64,000 nucleotides of DNA from DASZIT01 sp035948855 (GTDB lineage: Bacteria; Actinomycetota; Acidimicrobiia; Acidimicrobiales; RAAP-2). Below the pieces are notes generated by a model. It saw only the letters and a program-made list of their open reading frames with translations. It searched no databases and was not told the DNA's origin. The position numbers and the translations under genes are program-made. This document shows, piece by piece, positions 42,567 to 52,013 of this stretch. Position 1 is the first letter of the stretch. Every line of letters starts with the position of its first letter. Location: positions 11,197 to 75,196 of the forward strand of contig DASZIT010000022.1 in assembly GCA_035948855.1 (NCBI GenBank). The letters are read 5' to 3'.

Positions 42567-44417
42567 ATGGCTGAGTACGAAACCCACGACTTCGACGTCA
42601 TCGTCATCGGCGCCGGCGGCGCCGGCCTCCGGGCCGCCATCGAAGCCCGGGCCAAGGGACTGCGGGTGGCGTTGATCTGCAAGTCGTTGCTGGGCAAGGC
42701 CCACACGGTGATGGCGGAGGGCGGGATCGCCGCGGCGTTGGGCAACGTCTACCCCGACGACAATTGGAAGGTCCACTTCCGGGACACCATGCGGGGCGGG
42801 AAGATGCTCAACAACTGGCGGATGGCCCAGGTCCATGCCCAGGAGGCACCCGACCGGGTGCGGGAGCTCGAGGACTGGGGCGCCCTCTTCGACCGGACCA
42901 AGGACGGCCTGATCACCCAGCGCGACTTCGGTGGCCACCGCTTCGCCCGCCTGGCCCACGTCGGGGACCGAACCGGTCTCGAGATGATCCGCACGTTGCA
43001 GCAGAAGGCGGTGGCCGACGGCATCGACGTCTTCATGGAGGTCAAGGTCCTCCGCATCCTGAAGGGCGCCGACGGGGAGGCTTCCGGGGTGGTCGGCTAC
43101 TGGCGGCCCACCGGGCAGTTCGTGACCTTCACCGCCAAAGCCGTCATCCTGGCCACCGGCGGGCTGGGCAAGAGCTGGATGTACACCTCTAACTCCTGGG
43201 AGTCCACCGGCGACGGGGTGGCCCTGGCCCTCTGGGCCGGTGCCGACGTCATCGACATGGAGGCCGTCCAATTCCACCCGACCGGCATGGTCTGGCCGCT
43301 CTCGGTCCGGGGCATCCTGGTCACCGAGGGGGTCCGGGGTGACGGCGGCGTCCTCCGGAACTCGGAAGGCGACCGGTTCATGTTCAACTACATCCCGCCG
43401 ATGTTCGCGGCCGAGACCGCCGACACCGAGGAGGAGGGTGATCGCTGGTACGACGATCACCTCGACAACCGGCGTCCCCCCGAGCTGCTGCCCCGCGACG
43501 AGGTGGCCCGTTCCATCAACAGTGAGGTGAAGGCCGGGCGGGGCAGCCCCCACGGCGGGGTGTTCCTCGACATCGCCACCCGCCGCAGCGCGGAGTACAT
43601 CCGTCGCCGGCTGCCGTCGATGTACCACCAGTTCATGGAGTTGGCCGGGGTGGACATCACCGCCGAAGCCATGGAGGTGGGGCCGACCTGCCACTACGCC
43701 ATGGGTGGGGTCCGGGTCGACGCCGATTCGCAGGAAACCTCCGTCCCCGGCCTGTTCGCGGCGGGAGAGGTTGCCGGCGGGATGCACGGCGCCAACCGTC
43801 TGGGCGGGAACTCGCTCTCCGATCTCCTCGTCTTCGGCCACCGGGCCGGGATCGCCGCGGCCAAGCACGCCAAGGAACGGACCCGCAACAACCGGAAGTC
43901 CGACATCGACCCGGGCGAGGTCAAAGAGGCCATCAACGCCGCCACCGCGCCGTTCGCCCGCGACAAGGGCGAGAACCCCTACGAGCTCCAGGCCGACCTC
44001 CAGCAGACCATGCAGAACCTGGTGGGCATCATCCGCACCCAGTCGGAGCTCGAGGAGGCCATGGGCCAACTCGAGAAGCTGGAAACGCGGGCCACCAACC
44101 TCGCCATAAGTGGTGGCGTGGCCTACAACCCGGGGTGGAACCTGGCCACCGACCTCCCGTCGATGCTCTCGGTGTCGCGGTGCGTCACCCAGGGGGCCAT
44201 CAACCGCAAGGAGAGCCGGGGCGGTCACACCCGTGACGACTACCCGAAGCCCGACCCGGAGATGGGGTCGGTCAACTTCGTGCAACGGATCGCCGCCGGG
44301 GGCGGCGGGTCGGACGGCCCGCTCGGCACCCCCTCGATCAACACCATCACCGTGACACCCGAGCCGCTGCTGGTGATGCCCGATGAGCTCAAGGCCCTTC
44401 TGGAGGAAGAATCATGA
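42567..44417 (+). CDS. sdhA: succinate dehydrogenase flavoprotein subunit
   Basis: The protein has 616 residues from MAEYETHDFD. FAD motif VIVIGAGGAGLRAA (11-24), the covalent-flavin site KAHTVMAEGGIAAALG (His about 49) and substrate residues in MEAVQFHPTGMVWPLSVRG and GPTCHYAMGGVRVD are present; ANRLGGNSLSDLLVFG closes the FAD domain. It oxidises succinate to fumarate on the cytosolic side. It is longer than E. coli SdhA, consistent with Sdh1-type Rv0248c. Its stop overlaps the sdhB start (ATGA). Confidence 0.97.
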   Translation: MAEYETHDFDVIVIGAGGAGLRAAIEARAKGLRVALICKSLLGKAHTVMAEGGIAAALGNVYPDDNWKVHFRDTMRGGKMLNNWRMAQVHAQEAPDRVRELEDWGALFDRTKDGLITQRDFGGHRFARLAHVGDRTGLEMIRTLQQKAVADGIDVFMEVKVLRILKGADGEASGVVGYWRPTGQFVTFTAKAVILATGGLGKSWMYTSNSWESTGDGVALALWAGADVIDMEAVQFHPTGMVWPLSVRGILVTEGVRGDGGVLRNSEGDRFMFNYIPPMFAAETADTEEEGDRWYDDHLDNRRPPELLPRDEVARSINSEVKAGRGSPHGGVFLDIATRRSAEYIRRRLPSMYHQFMELAGVDITAEAMEVGPTCHYAMGGVRVDADSQETSVPGLFAAGEVAGGMHGANRLGGNSLSDLLVFGHRAGIAAAKHAKERTRNNRKSDIDPGEVKEAINAATAPFARDKGENPYELQADLQQTMQNLVGIIRTQSELEEAMGQLEKLETRATNLAISGGVAYNPGWNLATDLPSMLSVSRCVTQGAINRKESRGGHTRDDYPKPDPEMGSVNFVQRIAAGGGGSDGPLGTPSINTITVTPEPLLVMPDELKALLEEES

Positions 44418-45337
44418 CCGTCGAACCGGTTGAGGACGAAGCCACCGAAGCCGTCGCGCCTCCCGAGCCGGCCGACGACGGGACCGTCACCATGGTGCTG
44501 TGGCGGGGCGACGCCGGCGGCGGCGAGTTCGTCGACTACGTGATGCCCTCGGTGGAAGGCGAGGTCGTGCTCGACGTCATCCACCGGGTGCAGGCCACTG
44601 AGGCCCCCGACCTCGCCTGCCGGTGGAACTGCAAGGCGGGGAAGTGCGGCTCGTGCTCGGCGGAGATCAACGGGATCCCGTCCCTCATGTGCATGACCCG
44701 GATGGACACCCTGCCGGCCGGGGCCGACGTGGTGGTGGCGCCGCTCAAGACGTTCCCGATCCTCCGCGACCTGGTGACCGACGTCTCCTTCAACTACGAG
44801 GTCGCCAAGCGGATCGCCCCGTTCAACCCCCGTCCCAAGACGGTCGACGAAGCCAAGGCCGGCGGCTACCGGATGGCCCAGATCGACGTGGAACGCAGCC
44901 AGGAGTTCCGCAAGTGCATCGAGTGCTTCCTGTGCCAGGACGTCTGCCACGTCATCCGCGACCACGAGGAGAACAAGACCTCCTACGCCGGTCCCCGGTT
45001 CTTCATCCGGTCGGCCGAGTTGGAGATGCACCCCCTCGATGTTTCCGACCGCCGCGAGGTGCTGCGCAAAGAGGACGGCTTGGGGATGTGCAACATCACC
45101 AAGTGCTGCACCGAGGTGTGCCCCGAGCACATCAAGATCACCGACAACGCCATCATCCCGCTGAAGGAGCGGGTGGTCGACGCCTCCTACGACCCCATCG
45201 CCTGGCTGGGACGCAAGATCCTGCGCCGGACCAAGGCGTCGGTGGCCGAGACATCGGCGACCGCCGCGGTCACCGGGCCGGCGGCGGTGCAACCGGAGTC
45301 GGCGGTCAGCGGGATGCCCACCGCCGTCGGCGAGTGA
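44414..45337 (+). CDS. sdhB: succinate dehydrogenase iron-sulfur subunit
   Basis: The protein has 307 residues, long for SdhB because of an acidic N-terminal leader (1-25) and a Thr/Ala-rich C-terminal tail (270-307). Cluster ligands are CRWNCKAGKCGSC for 2Fe-2S (about 69-81) and the ferredoxin-like CIECFLCQDVC (about 173-183) and CNITKCCTEVCP (about 230-241) for 4Fe-4S and 3Fe-4S. Translation is coupled to sdhA by a 4-base overlap. Confidence 0.96.
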   Translation: MTVEPVEDEATEAVAPPEPADDGTVTMVLWRGDAGGGEFVDYVMPSVEGEVVLDVIHRVQATEAPDLACRWNCKAGKCGSCSAEINGIPSLMCMTRMDTLPAGADVVVAPLKTFPILRDLVTDVSFNYEVAKRIAPFNPRPKTVDEAKAGGYRMAQIDVERSQEFRKCIECFLCQDVCHVIRDHEENKTSYAGPRFFIRSAELEMHPLDVSDRREVLRKEDGLGMCNITKCCTEVCPEHIKITDNAIIPLKERVVDASYDPIAWLGRKILRRTKASVAETSATAAVTGPAAVQPESAVSGMPTAVGE

Positions 45338-45374
45338 TCCCGCCACGGCTCGAGGCGTTCCCGGCCGGCCGGCC

Positions 45375-45797
45375 ATGCCGCAGTTCCTGAGCCCCGAGTG
45401 GGTGGCCGCCTTCGATGCGGCCCTCGCCGGGGTGACCGTGCCCGGACCCGGGGATGACGCCGGGCTGGCCGCCGTCGACGGGCGCTTCACGGTGGTCCAG
45501 GAGGTCCACGGTGCCCCGACCGGCGACGTCACCGTGGCCCTGACCGTCAGTGACGGCACCCTGCACCTGTCGCTGCCCGACCCCGATCAACCCGGGGCCG
45601 AAGCTGCGGATGTGGCCATCTCCCTGTCCTATGAGGACGCGGTGGCACTGTCGAAGGGCGAGCTGGTGGCGGCCGAGGCCTTGACCGCCGGGCGGGTCCG
45701 GGTCCGCGGGGACCTGTCGGTGCTGGTGGCCAGCCAGCAGATGCTGGCGTCGGCCCAGCCCTACGTGCAGGCGCTCACCGCCGACACCACCTACTAG
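45375..45797 (+). CDS. SCP2 sterol-carrier domain protein
   Basis: The protein has 140 residues. After a short helix (LSPEWVAAFDAALAG), the SCP2 fold reads as FTVVQEVHGAPTGDVTVALTVSDGTLHLSL, then VAISLSYEDAVALSKGELVAAEALTAGRVRVRGDLSVLVASQQML, the typical beta-strand/hydrophobic-groove pattern. Members bind lipids or acyl groups. It follows sdhB by 37 bases, so it may be read from the sdh promoter. The ligand is unknown. Confidence 0.82.
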   Translation: MPQFLSPEWVAAFDAALAGVTVPGPGDDAGLAAVDGRFTVVQEVHGAPTGDVTVALTVSDGTLHLSLPDPDQPGAEAADVAISLSYEDAVALSKGELVAAEALTAGRVRVRGDLSVLVASQQMLASAQPYVQALTADTTY

Positions 45798-45815
45798 CGA
45801 CTCGAGGGGGGCACC

Positions 45816-46238
45816 GTGGAGATCCTGAGTGGCCGGACGATGATCCACCCACGCGACCTCGAGCGCACGCTGGCCTTCTACCAGGACGGGTTCGGCCTGG
45901 CTGTGGCCCGGGAGTTCAGTGCCGGCGCCACCCGGGGAGTGGTGTTCTTCCTGGGTGGGGGTCTGCTCGAGGTGGTGGGCCATCACGGGAACACGATCTC
46001 CGAGAATGCGTCCGGGGCCGGGAACGTGGTGGCTCTCTGGTGGCAGGTCCGGGACGTCGGGGCGGCCGTCGAAGAGCTCGAAGGCCGCGGGGTGACCATC
46101 GCCCGCCCACCGGTGCTCGAGCCGTGGGGACTCATCGAAGCCTGGGTGGACGATCCCGACGGGATCCGCATCCATATCGTCGAAGTCCCCGAGGGCCACC
46201 CGTTGCGTCGGGACCTCCGGCCTCCGCCCCCGGCCTAG
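45816..46238 (+). CDS. VOC family protein
   Basis: The protein has 140 residues from a GTG with GAGGGGGG about 5 bases upstream. Single VOC module: SGRTMIHPRDLERTLAFYQDGFGLAV at the start, AALWWQVRDVGAAVEELEGRGVTIARPP in the middle and EAWVDDPDGIRIHIVEVP at the end, with a plausible metal site of His, Glu. It lies 18 bases after the SCP2 gene, in the same run. Confidence 0.88.
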   Translation: MEILSGRTMIHPRDLERTLAFYQDGFGLAVAREFSAGATRGVVFFLGGGLLEVVGHHGNTISENASGAGNVVALWWQVRDVGAAVEELEGRGVTIARPPVLEPWGLIEAWVDDPDGIRIHIVEVPEGHPLRRDLRPPPPA

Positions 46239-46336
46239 GAGATCGCCCAGGTGGCGGCCTGACCCGAACCCACGGCTCGGTCTGGTACTACTGGTCGTAG
46301 GGAAGGACGACAAGGGACCGCAGTGACGGGAGCGCT

Positions 46337-47809
46337 ATGACGATCGGGCTACATGAGGATGAGGTGTCGGGCGGAGAATCCGAAGCCCTGGAGCCGCATG
46401 TCATCGTCCTGTTCGGCGCCACCGGGGACCTGGCCCGCCGCAAACTGCTTCCCGGGCTCCTCCGGCTCACCCATTCCGGGCTGGTTCGCGAATGCCAGAT
46501 CATCGGCGTCTCGCTCGAGGACTTCGACGACGCCGAGTTCCGGCGGTTCGCCCGCAAGGCGTGCGAAGAGTTCACCCGGCAGGAGCTGGTCGATGCCGAG
46601 TGGCCGACCTTCGAGTCCCGGCTCCACTACGTACCGAACGCCGCGGGTGCCGCCGGCCTGGCCGAGGCGGTCCACCGGGCCGAGGTGCTGTTGGGCGGCG
46701 AGCCCCGACTGTTGCACTATCTGAGCGTCCCCCCGTTCGCCGCCCAAGCGGTGGTCCGCACCCTGGGGGAGGCCGATCTGGTCGATCGGTCCCGCATCAT
46801 CATGGAGAAGCCGTTCGGCACCGACCTCCGGACGGCCAAGATCCTCAACGACGCCGTCCACGAGGTGTTCCGCCCCGATCAGGTCTTCCGGATCGACCAC
46901 TTCCTGGGCAAGGAGGCGGCCCAGAACATCCTGGCCTTCCGGTTCGCCAACGGCCTGTTCGAGCCGATCTGGAACCGCGGGCACATCGACCACGTCCAGA
47001 TCGATGTGCCCGAGGCACTCTCCGTCGACGCCCGGGCCGGCTTCTACGAGCGCACCGGGGCGTTCCGGGACATGGTGGTGACCCACCTGTTCCAGGTCCT
47101 GGCCTTCATGGCCATGGAGCCCCCGACCGCCCTCGAGCCGCGAGCCATCAGCGAGGAAAAGAACAAGGTGTTCCGGTCGATGCGGACGCTCGACCCGACC
47201 CAGGTGGTCCGGGGTCAGTACGAGGGTTACCGGGCCACGCCCGGCGTGGCCCCGGATTCCCAGACGGAGACCTTCATCGCCCTCCGCTGCGAGATCGACA
47301 ACTGGCGCTGGGCCGGGGTCCCCTTCTTCCTCCGGACCGGGAAGCAGTTGGCCGAAGGGGCCCGGATCATCTCGATTGCCTTCCGGGAACCGCCCAAGAG
47401 CATGTTCCCGCCCGGCTCGGGGATCGGGACCCAGGGCCCCGACCACCTGACCTTCGACCTGGCCGACTCGTCGAAGCTGTCGCTCTCGTTCTACGGGAAG
47501 CGGCCGGGACCGGGGATGAAGCTCGACAAGGTCAGCCTCCAGTTCGATCTGCACGACACCGGGGGCGACGCCGACGTGCTCGAGGCCTACGAGCGGCTCA
47601 TCCACGACGCCATGAGCGGCGACCACACCCTGTTCACCGGGGCCGAGGACATCGAACGGCTGTGGGAGCTGTCCACCCCGCTCCTCGAGCACCCGCCGGA
47701 TGTCGAGTTCTACCCGCCCGGGTCCTGGGGGCCCGAAGGCATCCACGACCTCATCGCGCCCCGGACCTGGCGGCTGCCGTTCCAGCGGGTGTGGCGACGA
47801 CCCAGCTGA
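46337..47809 (+). CDS. zwf: glucose-6-phosphate 1-dehydrogenase
   Basis: The protein has 490 residues, full length. NADP motif LFGATGDLARRKLLPGL (about 25-41), IMEKPFGTDL (about 155-164), the substrate/active-site signature RIDHFLGKEAAQN (about 191-203, catalytic His in DHFLGK) and RTGKQL are all present. It makes 6-phosphogluconolactone and NADPH at the head of the oxidative pentose-phosphate pathway. It is not in a visible operon with opcA or tal; a VOC gene precedes it by 98 bases and mdh is convergent 7 bases away. Confidence 0.97.
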   Translation: MTIGLHEDEVSGGESEALEPHVIVLFGATGDLARRKLLPGLLRLTHSGLVRECQIIGVSLEDFDDAEFRRFARKACEEFTRQELVDAEWPTFESRLHYVPNAAGAAGLAEAVHRAEVLLGGEPRLLHYLSVPPFAAQAVVRTLGEADLVDRSRIIMEKPFGTDLRTAKILNDAVHEVFRPDQVFRIDHFLGKEAAQNILAFRFANGLFEPIWNRGHIDHVQIDVPEALSVDARAGFYERTGAFRDMVVTHLFQVLAFMAMEPPTALEPRAISEEKNKVFRSMRTLDPTQVVRGQYEGYRATPGVAPDSQTETFIALRCEIDNWRWAGVPFFLRTGKQLAEGARIISIAFREPPKSMFPPGSGIGTQGPDHLTFDLADSSKLSLSFYGKRPGPGMKLDKVSLQFDLHDTGGDADVLEAYERLIHDAMSGDHTLFTGAEDIERLWELSTPLLEHPPDVEFYPPGSWGPEGIHDLIAPRTWRLPFQRVWRRPS

Positions 47810-47816
47810 TTCCCGA

Positions 47817-48809
47817 TCAGGGCAGTAGGGCGGCGACCTCGGCCCGTTCGGCTTCGAGCTCCTCGGTGGTGATCCGGATCCGCTCGAGGGCGAAGTCGTC
47901 GTGTTGCAGCCCTTCGACCACACTCCAGGCCCCGGCGGTGTTCACCCGCACCGGGAACCCGAACTGGAGACCGGCGGGGGTGCCGTACTCGCCGTTGGAC
48001 ACCACCGCCAGTGAGGTCACGTCCTGGGCGGAGGTCGGGGTCCGGATGCTCACCACCGAATCGATGGCGGCATTGGCGGCGGAAGCCGCCGACGACAGGC
48101 CCCGGGCTTCGATGATGGCGGCGCCCCGCTTCTGCACGGTGGTGATGAACTCACCCTGCAGCCACTCGAGGTCGTCGATGACGTCGGGCACCGGCTTGCC
48201 GTCGATGCGGGCGTTGGCGAAGTCGGGGAACTGGGTGGCCGAGTGGTTGCCCCAGATGGCCAGGCTGGTCACCGAGGTCACCGGCACCCCGGCCCGCTTG
48301 GCCAGTTGGCTCTTGGCCCGGTTCTCGTCGAGGCGGGTCATGGCGAACCACCGGTCGGAGGGCACCTCGGGCGCATTGGACCGGGCGATCAGGCAGTTGG
48401 TGTTGCAGGGATTGCCGACCACCAGGATCCGGACGTCGGAGGCGGCATTGGCGGCGATGGCCTGCCCCTGGGGACCGAAGATCCCGCCGTTGACGGTGAG
48501 CAGGTCTCCCCGCTCCATCCCCGCCTTGCGGGGCACCGACCCGACCAGGAGGGCCCAGGAGGTGCCGTCGAAGGCGGTCTTCAGATCGGTGGTGGCCACC
48601 ACGTCGCTGACCAGGGGGAACGCCCCGTCGTCGATCTCCATGACCACCCCCTCGAGGGCCTTCATCCCCGGTTCGATCTCGAGGAGGCGGAGCACCACCG
48701 GTTGGTCCGGGCCCAGCATCTGACCGGAGGCGATCCGGAACAGGAGGGAGTAACCGATCTGGCCGGCGGCCCCGGTGACGGTGACCTGGACGGGAGTCTT
48801 GGCTGCCAT
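47817..48809 (-). CDS. mdh: malate dehydrogenase
   Basis: The protein has 330 residues. NAD motif VTGAAGQIGYSLLFRIASG (11-29), acidic Glu43 in LLEIEPG (NAD- rather than NADP-preferring), active-site PRKAGMERGDLL (about 94-105), GNPCNTNCL, TRLDENRAKSQLA and the catalytic His in IWGNHSATQFPD (about 190) are present. It oxidises malate to oxaloacetate in the TCA cycle. It belongs to the cytosolic-type group found in many actinobacteria. It lies 52 bases downstream of icd on the same strand. Confidence 0.97.
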   Translation of the reverse strand: MAAKTPVQVTVTGAAGQIGYSLLFRIASGQMLGPDQPVVLRLLEIEPGMKALEGVVMEIDDGAFPLVSDVVATTDLKTAFDGTSWALLVGSVPRKAGMERGDLLTVNGGIFGPQGQAIAANAASDVRILVVGNPCNTNCLIARSNAPEVPSDRWFAMTRLDENRAKSQLAKRAGVPVTSVTSLAIWGNHSATQFPDFANARIDGKPVPDVIDDLEWLQGEFITTVQKRGAAIIEARGLSSAASAANAAIDSVVSIRTPTSAQDVTSLAVVSNGEYGTPAGLQFGFPVRVNTAGAWSVVEGLQHDDFALERIRITTEELEAERAEVAALLP

Positions 48810-48861
48810 GCCGTGAGGCTACCTGGGGAGGCTTGGAATGAGCGAACCAGGCCCGGTCCGG

Positions 48862-50058
48862 CTACAGGTGGTCGACGATGGCCGCGGCGAACTCCGACGT
48901 CTTGACCTCGGTGGCCCCCTCCATCAGCCGGGCGAAGTCATAGGTGACCACCTTGTCGGCGATGGTGGCCTCCAACGCCCGCACGATGTCGGCGGCGGCG
49001 TCCGTCCAGCCGAGGTGCTCGTACATCAACACGCCCGACAGCAGCAGCGACCCGGGGTTGACCTTGTCCTGGCCGGCGTACTTGGGGGCGGTGCCGTGGG
49101 TGGCCTCGAAGATGCCATGGCCGGTGACGTAGTTGATATTGCCGCCTGGCGCGATGCCGATCCCGCCGACCTGGGCGGCCAGCGCATCGGACAGGTAGTC
49201 GCCGTTGAGGTTGGTGGTGGCGATGACGTCGAAGTCGGTCGGGCGGGTAAGCACCTGCTGGAGGGTGATGTCGGCGATGTTGTCCTTCACCAGGAGCTTG
49301 CCGTCCGGCTTGCCCCCGCAGTCGTCCCACCCCACGGCCACGTCCGCGAACTCCTCTTTGACGAGTTCGTATCCCCAGTTCCGGAACGCCCCTTCGGTGA
49401 ACTTCTGGATGTTCCCCTTGTGGACCATGGTCACGCTCTCCCGGCCGTGCTCCAGGGCGTACTTGATGGCCGCCCGGATCAGCCGTTTGGAGCCCAGCTC
49501 GGAGATCGGCTTGATGCCGATGCCCGAACCCTCCCGGATGGTCCACCCCATCTCGTCCTTCAGAAAGGCGGAGAGTTTGGCCGCCTCCGGGGTGTACGCC
49601 TCCGCCTCCAGGCCGGCATAGATGTCCTCGGTGTTCTCCCGGAAGATCACCATGTCCACCTGTTCGGGGTGGAGCACCGGCGAGGGGACCCCCTGGAACC
49701 AGCGCACCGGGCGGAGGCAGACGTAAAGGTCGAGGATCTGGCGGAGGGCGACGTTCAGCGACCGGATACCCCCGCCGACCGGGGTGGTCAGCGGGCCCTT
49801 GATGCCGATCAGGTGGCTGCGGAAGGTCTCCACCGTCTCGTCGGGGAGCCAGTTCCCGGTCTGGTCGAACGCCTTCTGCCCGGCAAGCACTTCCTTCCAG
49901 GCCACCGACTTACCGTGTTTGGCGGCGGCGGCGTCGAGCACCAGTTTGGCCGCCGGCCAGATGTCGACGCCGGTGCCGTCACCTTCGATGAACGGGATGA
50001 TGGGCTCTTCGGGCACGTGGAGCACGCCGTCGGCGCTGAGGGAAACGAATTCGGCCAT
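48862..50058 (-). CDS. icd: isocitrate dehydrogenase (NADP-dependent type)
   Basis: The protein has 398 residues, homodimeric type I like E. coli Icd. The substrate loop TTPVGGGIRSLNVALRQ holds the Ser equivalent of the AceK phosphosite (about 102). HGTAPKYAGQDKVNPGS holds the Lys-Tyr pair that confers NADP preference. VIFRENTEDIYAGLE and WDDCGGKPDGKLLVKDN are conserved active-site stretches. Many actinobacteria instead use the unrelated monomeric enzyme. It makes 2-oxoglutarate and NADPH. Confidence 0.96.
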   Translation of the reverse strand: MAEFVSLSADGVLHVPEEPIIPFIEGDGTGVDIWPAAKLVLDAAAAKHGKSVAWKEVLAGQKAFDQTGNWLPDETVETFRSHLIGIKGPLTTPVGGGIRSLNVALRQILDLYVCLRPVRWFQGVPSPVLHPEQVDMVIFRENTEDIYAGLEAEAYTPEAAKLSAFLKDEMGWTIREGSGIGIKPISELGSKRLIRAAIKYALEHGRESVTMVHKGNIQKFTEGAFRNWGYELVKEEFADVAVGWDDCGGKPDGKLLVKDNIADITLQQVLTRPTDFDVIATTNLNGDYLSDALAAQVGGIGIAPGGNINYVTGHGIFEATHGTAPKYAGQDKVNPGSLLLSGVLMYEHLGWTDAAADIVRALEATIADKVVTYDFARLMEGATEVKTSEFAAAIVDHL

Positions 50059-50145
50059 AGGGCGACTATATCGGCGCCGCCCTTACCCCTCGCCAACCCC
50101 GCGCTCGGGCCCGGCATCGACCCGGATCCGCCGGCCCGCGGCCGG

Positions 50146-51009
50146 CTACGACGAACCGAGACCCAGCGCCCGGTAGATCTCGCGGGTGGCGCTCGACCGG
50201 TTGAGCGTATAGAAGTGCAGCCCCGGCACCCCGGCCTCGAGCAACGTCCGGCAGAGCTCGGTGGCGATGGCGACTCCTTCGTCGCGTACCCCGTCGGCTC
50301 CCCCGATCCGATCGGCCTGCTCCAGCCGGTCCACCATCCATGTCGGCACCGCCGCCCCCATGATGGCCATCCGGGGGACCGACTTGAGGTTGGTCACCGG
50401 CATGATGCCGGGGAGGACCGGGGTGTCCACGCCGCGGGCAACGAGGTCGGCCACCAAGCCGGTGTACTCCTCGACCTCGAAGAAGAACTGGGTGACCCCG
50501 AAGTCGGCGAGGCGCAGCTTCTCCGCCAGCCGGTCCCGGTCGAACGCCAGGTCCGGGGACAGCGGATGGCCGGCCGGTTGGGCCGCCACCCCGATGGAGA
50601 AGCCACCGATGGCGTGGGCCAGCTCGACCAGCTCGGAGGCGTGGGGAAGCTCTCCCACCCCTTCGGTCGGGTCGGCCGGGGGGTCCCCACCCAGTGCCAT
50701 CAGGTTCTCCACCCCCGCCTTGCGGTAGGCGACCAGGATCTCGGCCAGTTCCAGTCGGGTGTGGGCCACACAGATGAGGTGGGCCATCGGCACCAGGGTG
50801 GTGGTGCGCAGCATGCCGGTCACCAGGTCGTAGGTACGCTGCCGCGACTCGGCTCCTCCCCGATAGGTGACCGACACGAATGACGGCCCCAACGGCTCGA
50901 GATCGCGCAGGGTCTTCACCAGGGTGGCTTGCTCGGCATCGTTCTTGGGCGGGAAGAACTCGAAGGAGTAGGTCGGCCCTTTCGACAACAGGTCGGCGAT
51001 CCGGGTCAT
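50146..51009 (-). CDS. metF: 5,10-methylenetetrahydrofolate reductase
   Basis: The protein has 287 residues. FEFFPPKNDAEQATLVKTLRDLEPLGPSFVSVTYRGG near the start (Glu in SFEFFPPK is the catalytic acid) and LICVAHTRLELAEILVAYRKAGVENLMALGGDPP are the MetF/FAD barrel signatures; FFFEVEEYTGLV and PGIMPVTN follow. It supplies 5-methyl-tetrahydrofolate for methionine synthesis. It lies on the same strand as icd and mdh with an 87-base gap. No S-adenosylmethionine riboswitch was recognised upstream. Confidence 0.96.
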   Translation of the reverse strand: MTRIADLLSKGPTYSFEFFPPKNDAEQATLVKTLRDLEPLGPSFVSVTYRGGAESRQRTYDLVTGMLRTTTLVPMAHLICVAHTRLELAEILVAYRKAGVENLMALGGDPPADPTEGVGELPHASELVELAHAIGGFSIGVAAQPAGHPLSPDLAFDRDRLAEKLRLADFGVTQFFFEVEEYTGLVADLVARGVDTPVLPGIMPVTNLKSVPRMAIMGAAVPTWMVDRLEQADRIGGADGVRDEGVAIATELCRTLLEAGVPGLHFYTLNRSSATREIYRALGLGSS

Positions 51010-51082
51010 AACTCAGGCATCCTACTGCGGGCGGTAGATCGGAAGCTCTGGCCGCCGCCGGGCCTCACCCTGGTCAGTGGAG

Positions 51083-51913
51083 TTAACGCCTCGACGATGG
51101 CGCGCCGAGTTGGGCCGAGAGGCGGGAAAGCCCGCTGTCGAGCTCGGCGAGGCGGGAGCGGCGGGCGTCGTCGGCTTCGGCCAGCTGCGTCCCGCTGGGA
51201 GCCCCGGCACCGTGCCGGAGGAGGCGGTCGGCTTCGACGGCAAAGGCCAGGCCGCGGAGCGACCGGGCCACCGAGTTGGCGGCACTCTGGCCGACCTCGT
51301 CCGGCGCGGTCAACGCCGCCTGCTCGAGGGCGCGGGCCGACCGGTCGGTCAGCACCTCCACCGAACCCCGGAGCTCGGGGTCATCGGACATGGCGTTGGG
51401 GGACAGCAGCGCGTCGCGGGCGAGATGGGCGTCGCTCACCGCCGGGAGCACCGAACGGCGCCACGCCGCCAGCGCCTGTTGTCGCCTCCGGCGGCTGAGG
51501 AGAACCAGCAGCAGGATCACGGCCAGCACCACCACGATGGCGACGATGATCAGGGCCACCGCGGCACTGCTCAACCCGCTGCTGGTCTTCTTCGGGGTGG
51601 TGGTCGTGGTGGTGGTCTTCGGCACCGTGGTGGTCGTCTTCGGCGCCGTCGTGGTGGTGGTCTTCGGAACCGTGGTCGTGGTGGTGGTCGAGGTGGTCGT
51701 GGTGGTCGTGGTGGTGGTGACCGGGACGGTGGTGGTGGTGACCGGGACCGTGGTGGTGGTGGTGGCCGACGCCGGGGTGGCCGACGACAGGGAGAGGGTG
51801 AAAGCGCACGTCGCCAGCGCGACGCCCGCCGCCGACAACCCGATCCGGGACCGGCGCGACGGCCGCGGGCCCGGATCCGACACTCCCGTTGGTGAAACCC
51901 CGTGTGCAGCCAC
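51083..51913 (-). CDS. membrane protein with Thr-rich extracytoplasmic linker
   Basis: The protein has 276 residues. A signal or first hydrophobic segment (about 24-48, IGLSAAGVALATCAFTLSL) is followed by a low-complexity Thr/Val/Pro stretch (50-115) and a membrane helix (about 118-140, AAVALIIVAIVVVLAVILLLVLL). A cytosolic basic turn (SRRRRQQ) leads into a helical domain (150-276). I do not recognise the C-terminal domain. The Thr linker is a likely mannosylation site in actinobacteria. Start choice is uncertain by a few codons. Confidence 0.7.
   Translation of the reverse strand: MAAHGVSPTGVSDPGPRPSRRSRIGLSAAGVALATCAFTLSLSSATPASATTTTTVPVTTTTVPVTTTTTTTTTSTTTTTTVPKTTTTTAPKTTTTVPKTTTTTTTPKKTSSGLSSAAVALIIVAIVVVLAVILLLVLLSRRRRQQALAAWRRSVLPAVSDAHLARDALLSPNAMSDDPELRGSVEVLTDRSARALEQAALTAPDEVGQSAANSVARSLRGLAFAVEADRLLRHGAGAPSGTQLAEADDARRSRLAELDSGLSRLSAQLGAPSSRR
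51592..51770 (-). repeat. low-complexity Thr-codon repeat inside the membrane-protein gene
   Basis: A run of ACC codons broken by GTC-CCG or CCC-AAG encodes repeated TTTTVP, TTTTTAP and VPKTTTT units. On the plus strand it appears as GTGGTG repeats. Such tracts vary in length between strains by slippage. Confidence 0.8.
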
Positions 51914-52013
51914 TCGACACCCCCCACTCGCGCCCGGTTTCCGTGGGCGGCCTCACCCTAGTGGCGGCGGATCAGTGCTTGCCGATGGCGGATGCGGCGA
52001 ACGGCCGGCTGAG

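Noticed and set aside
50986..51100. methionine or cobalamin riboswitch upstream of metF
   Set aside because: The short gap shows no S-box or B12-box core that I could recognise.
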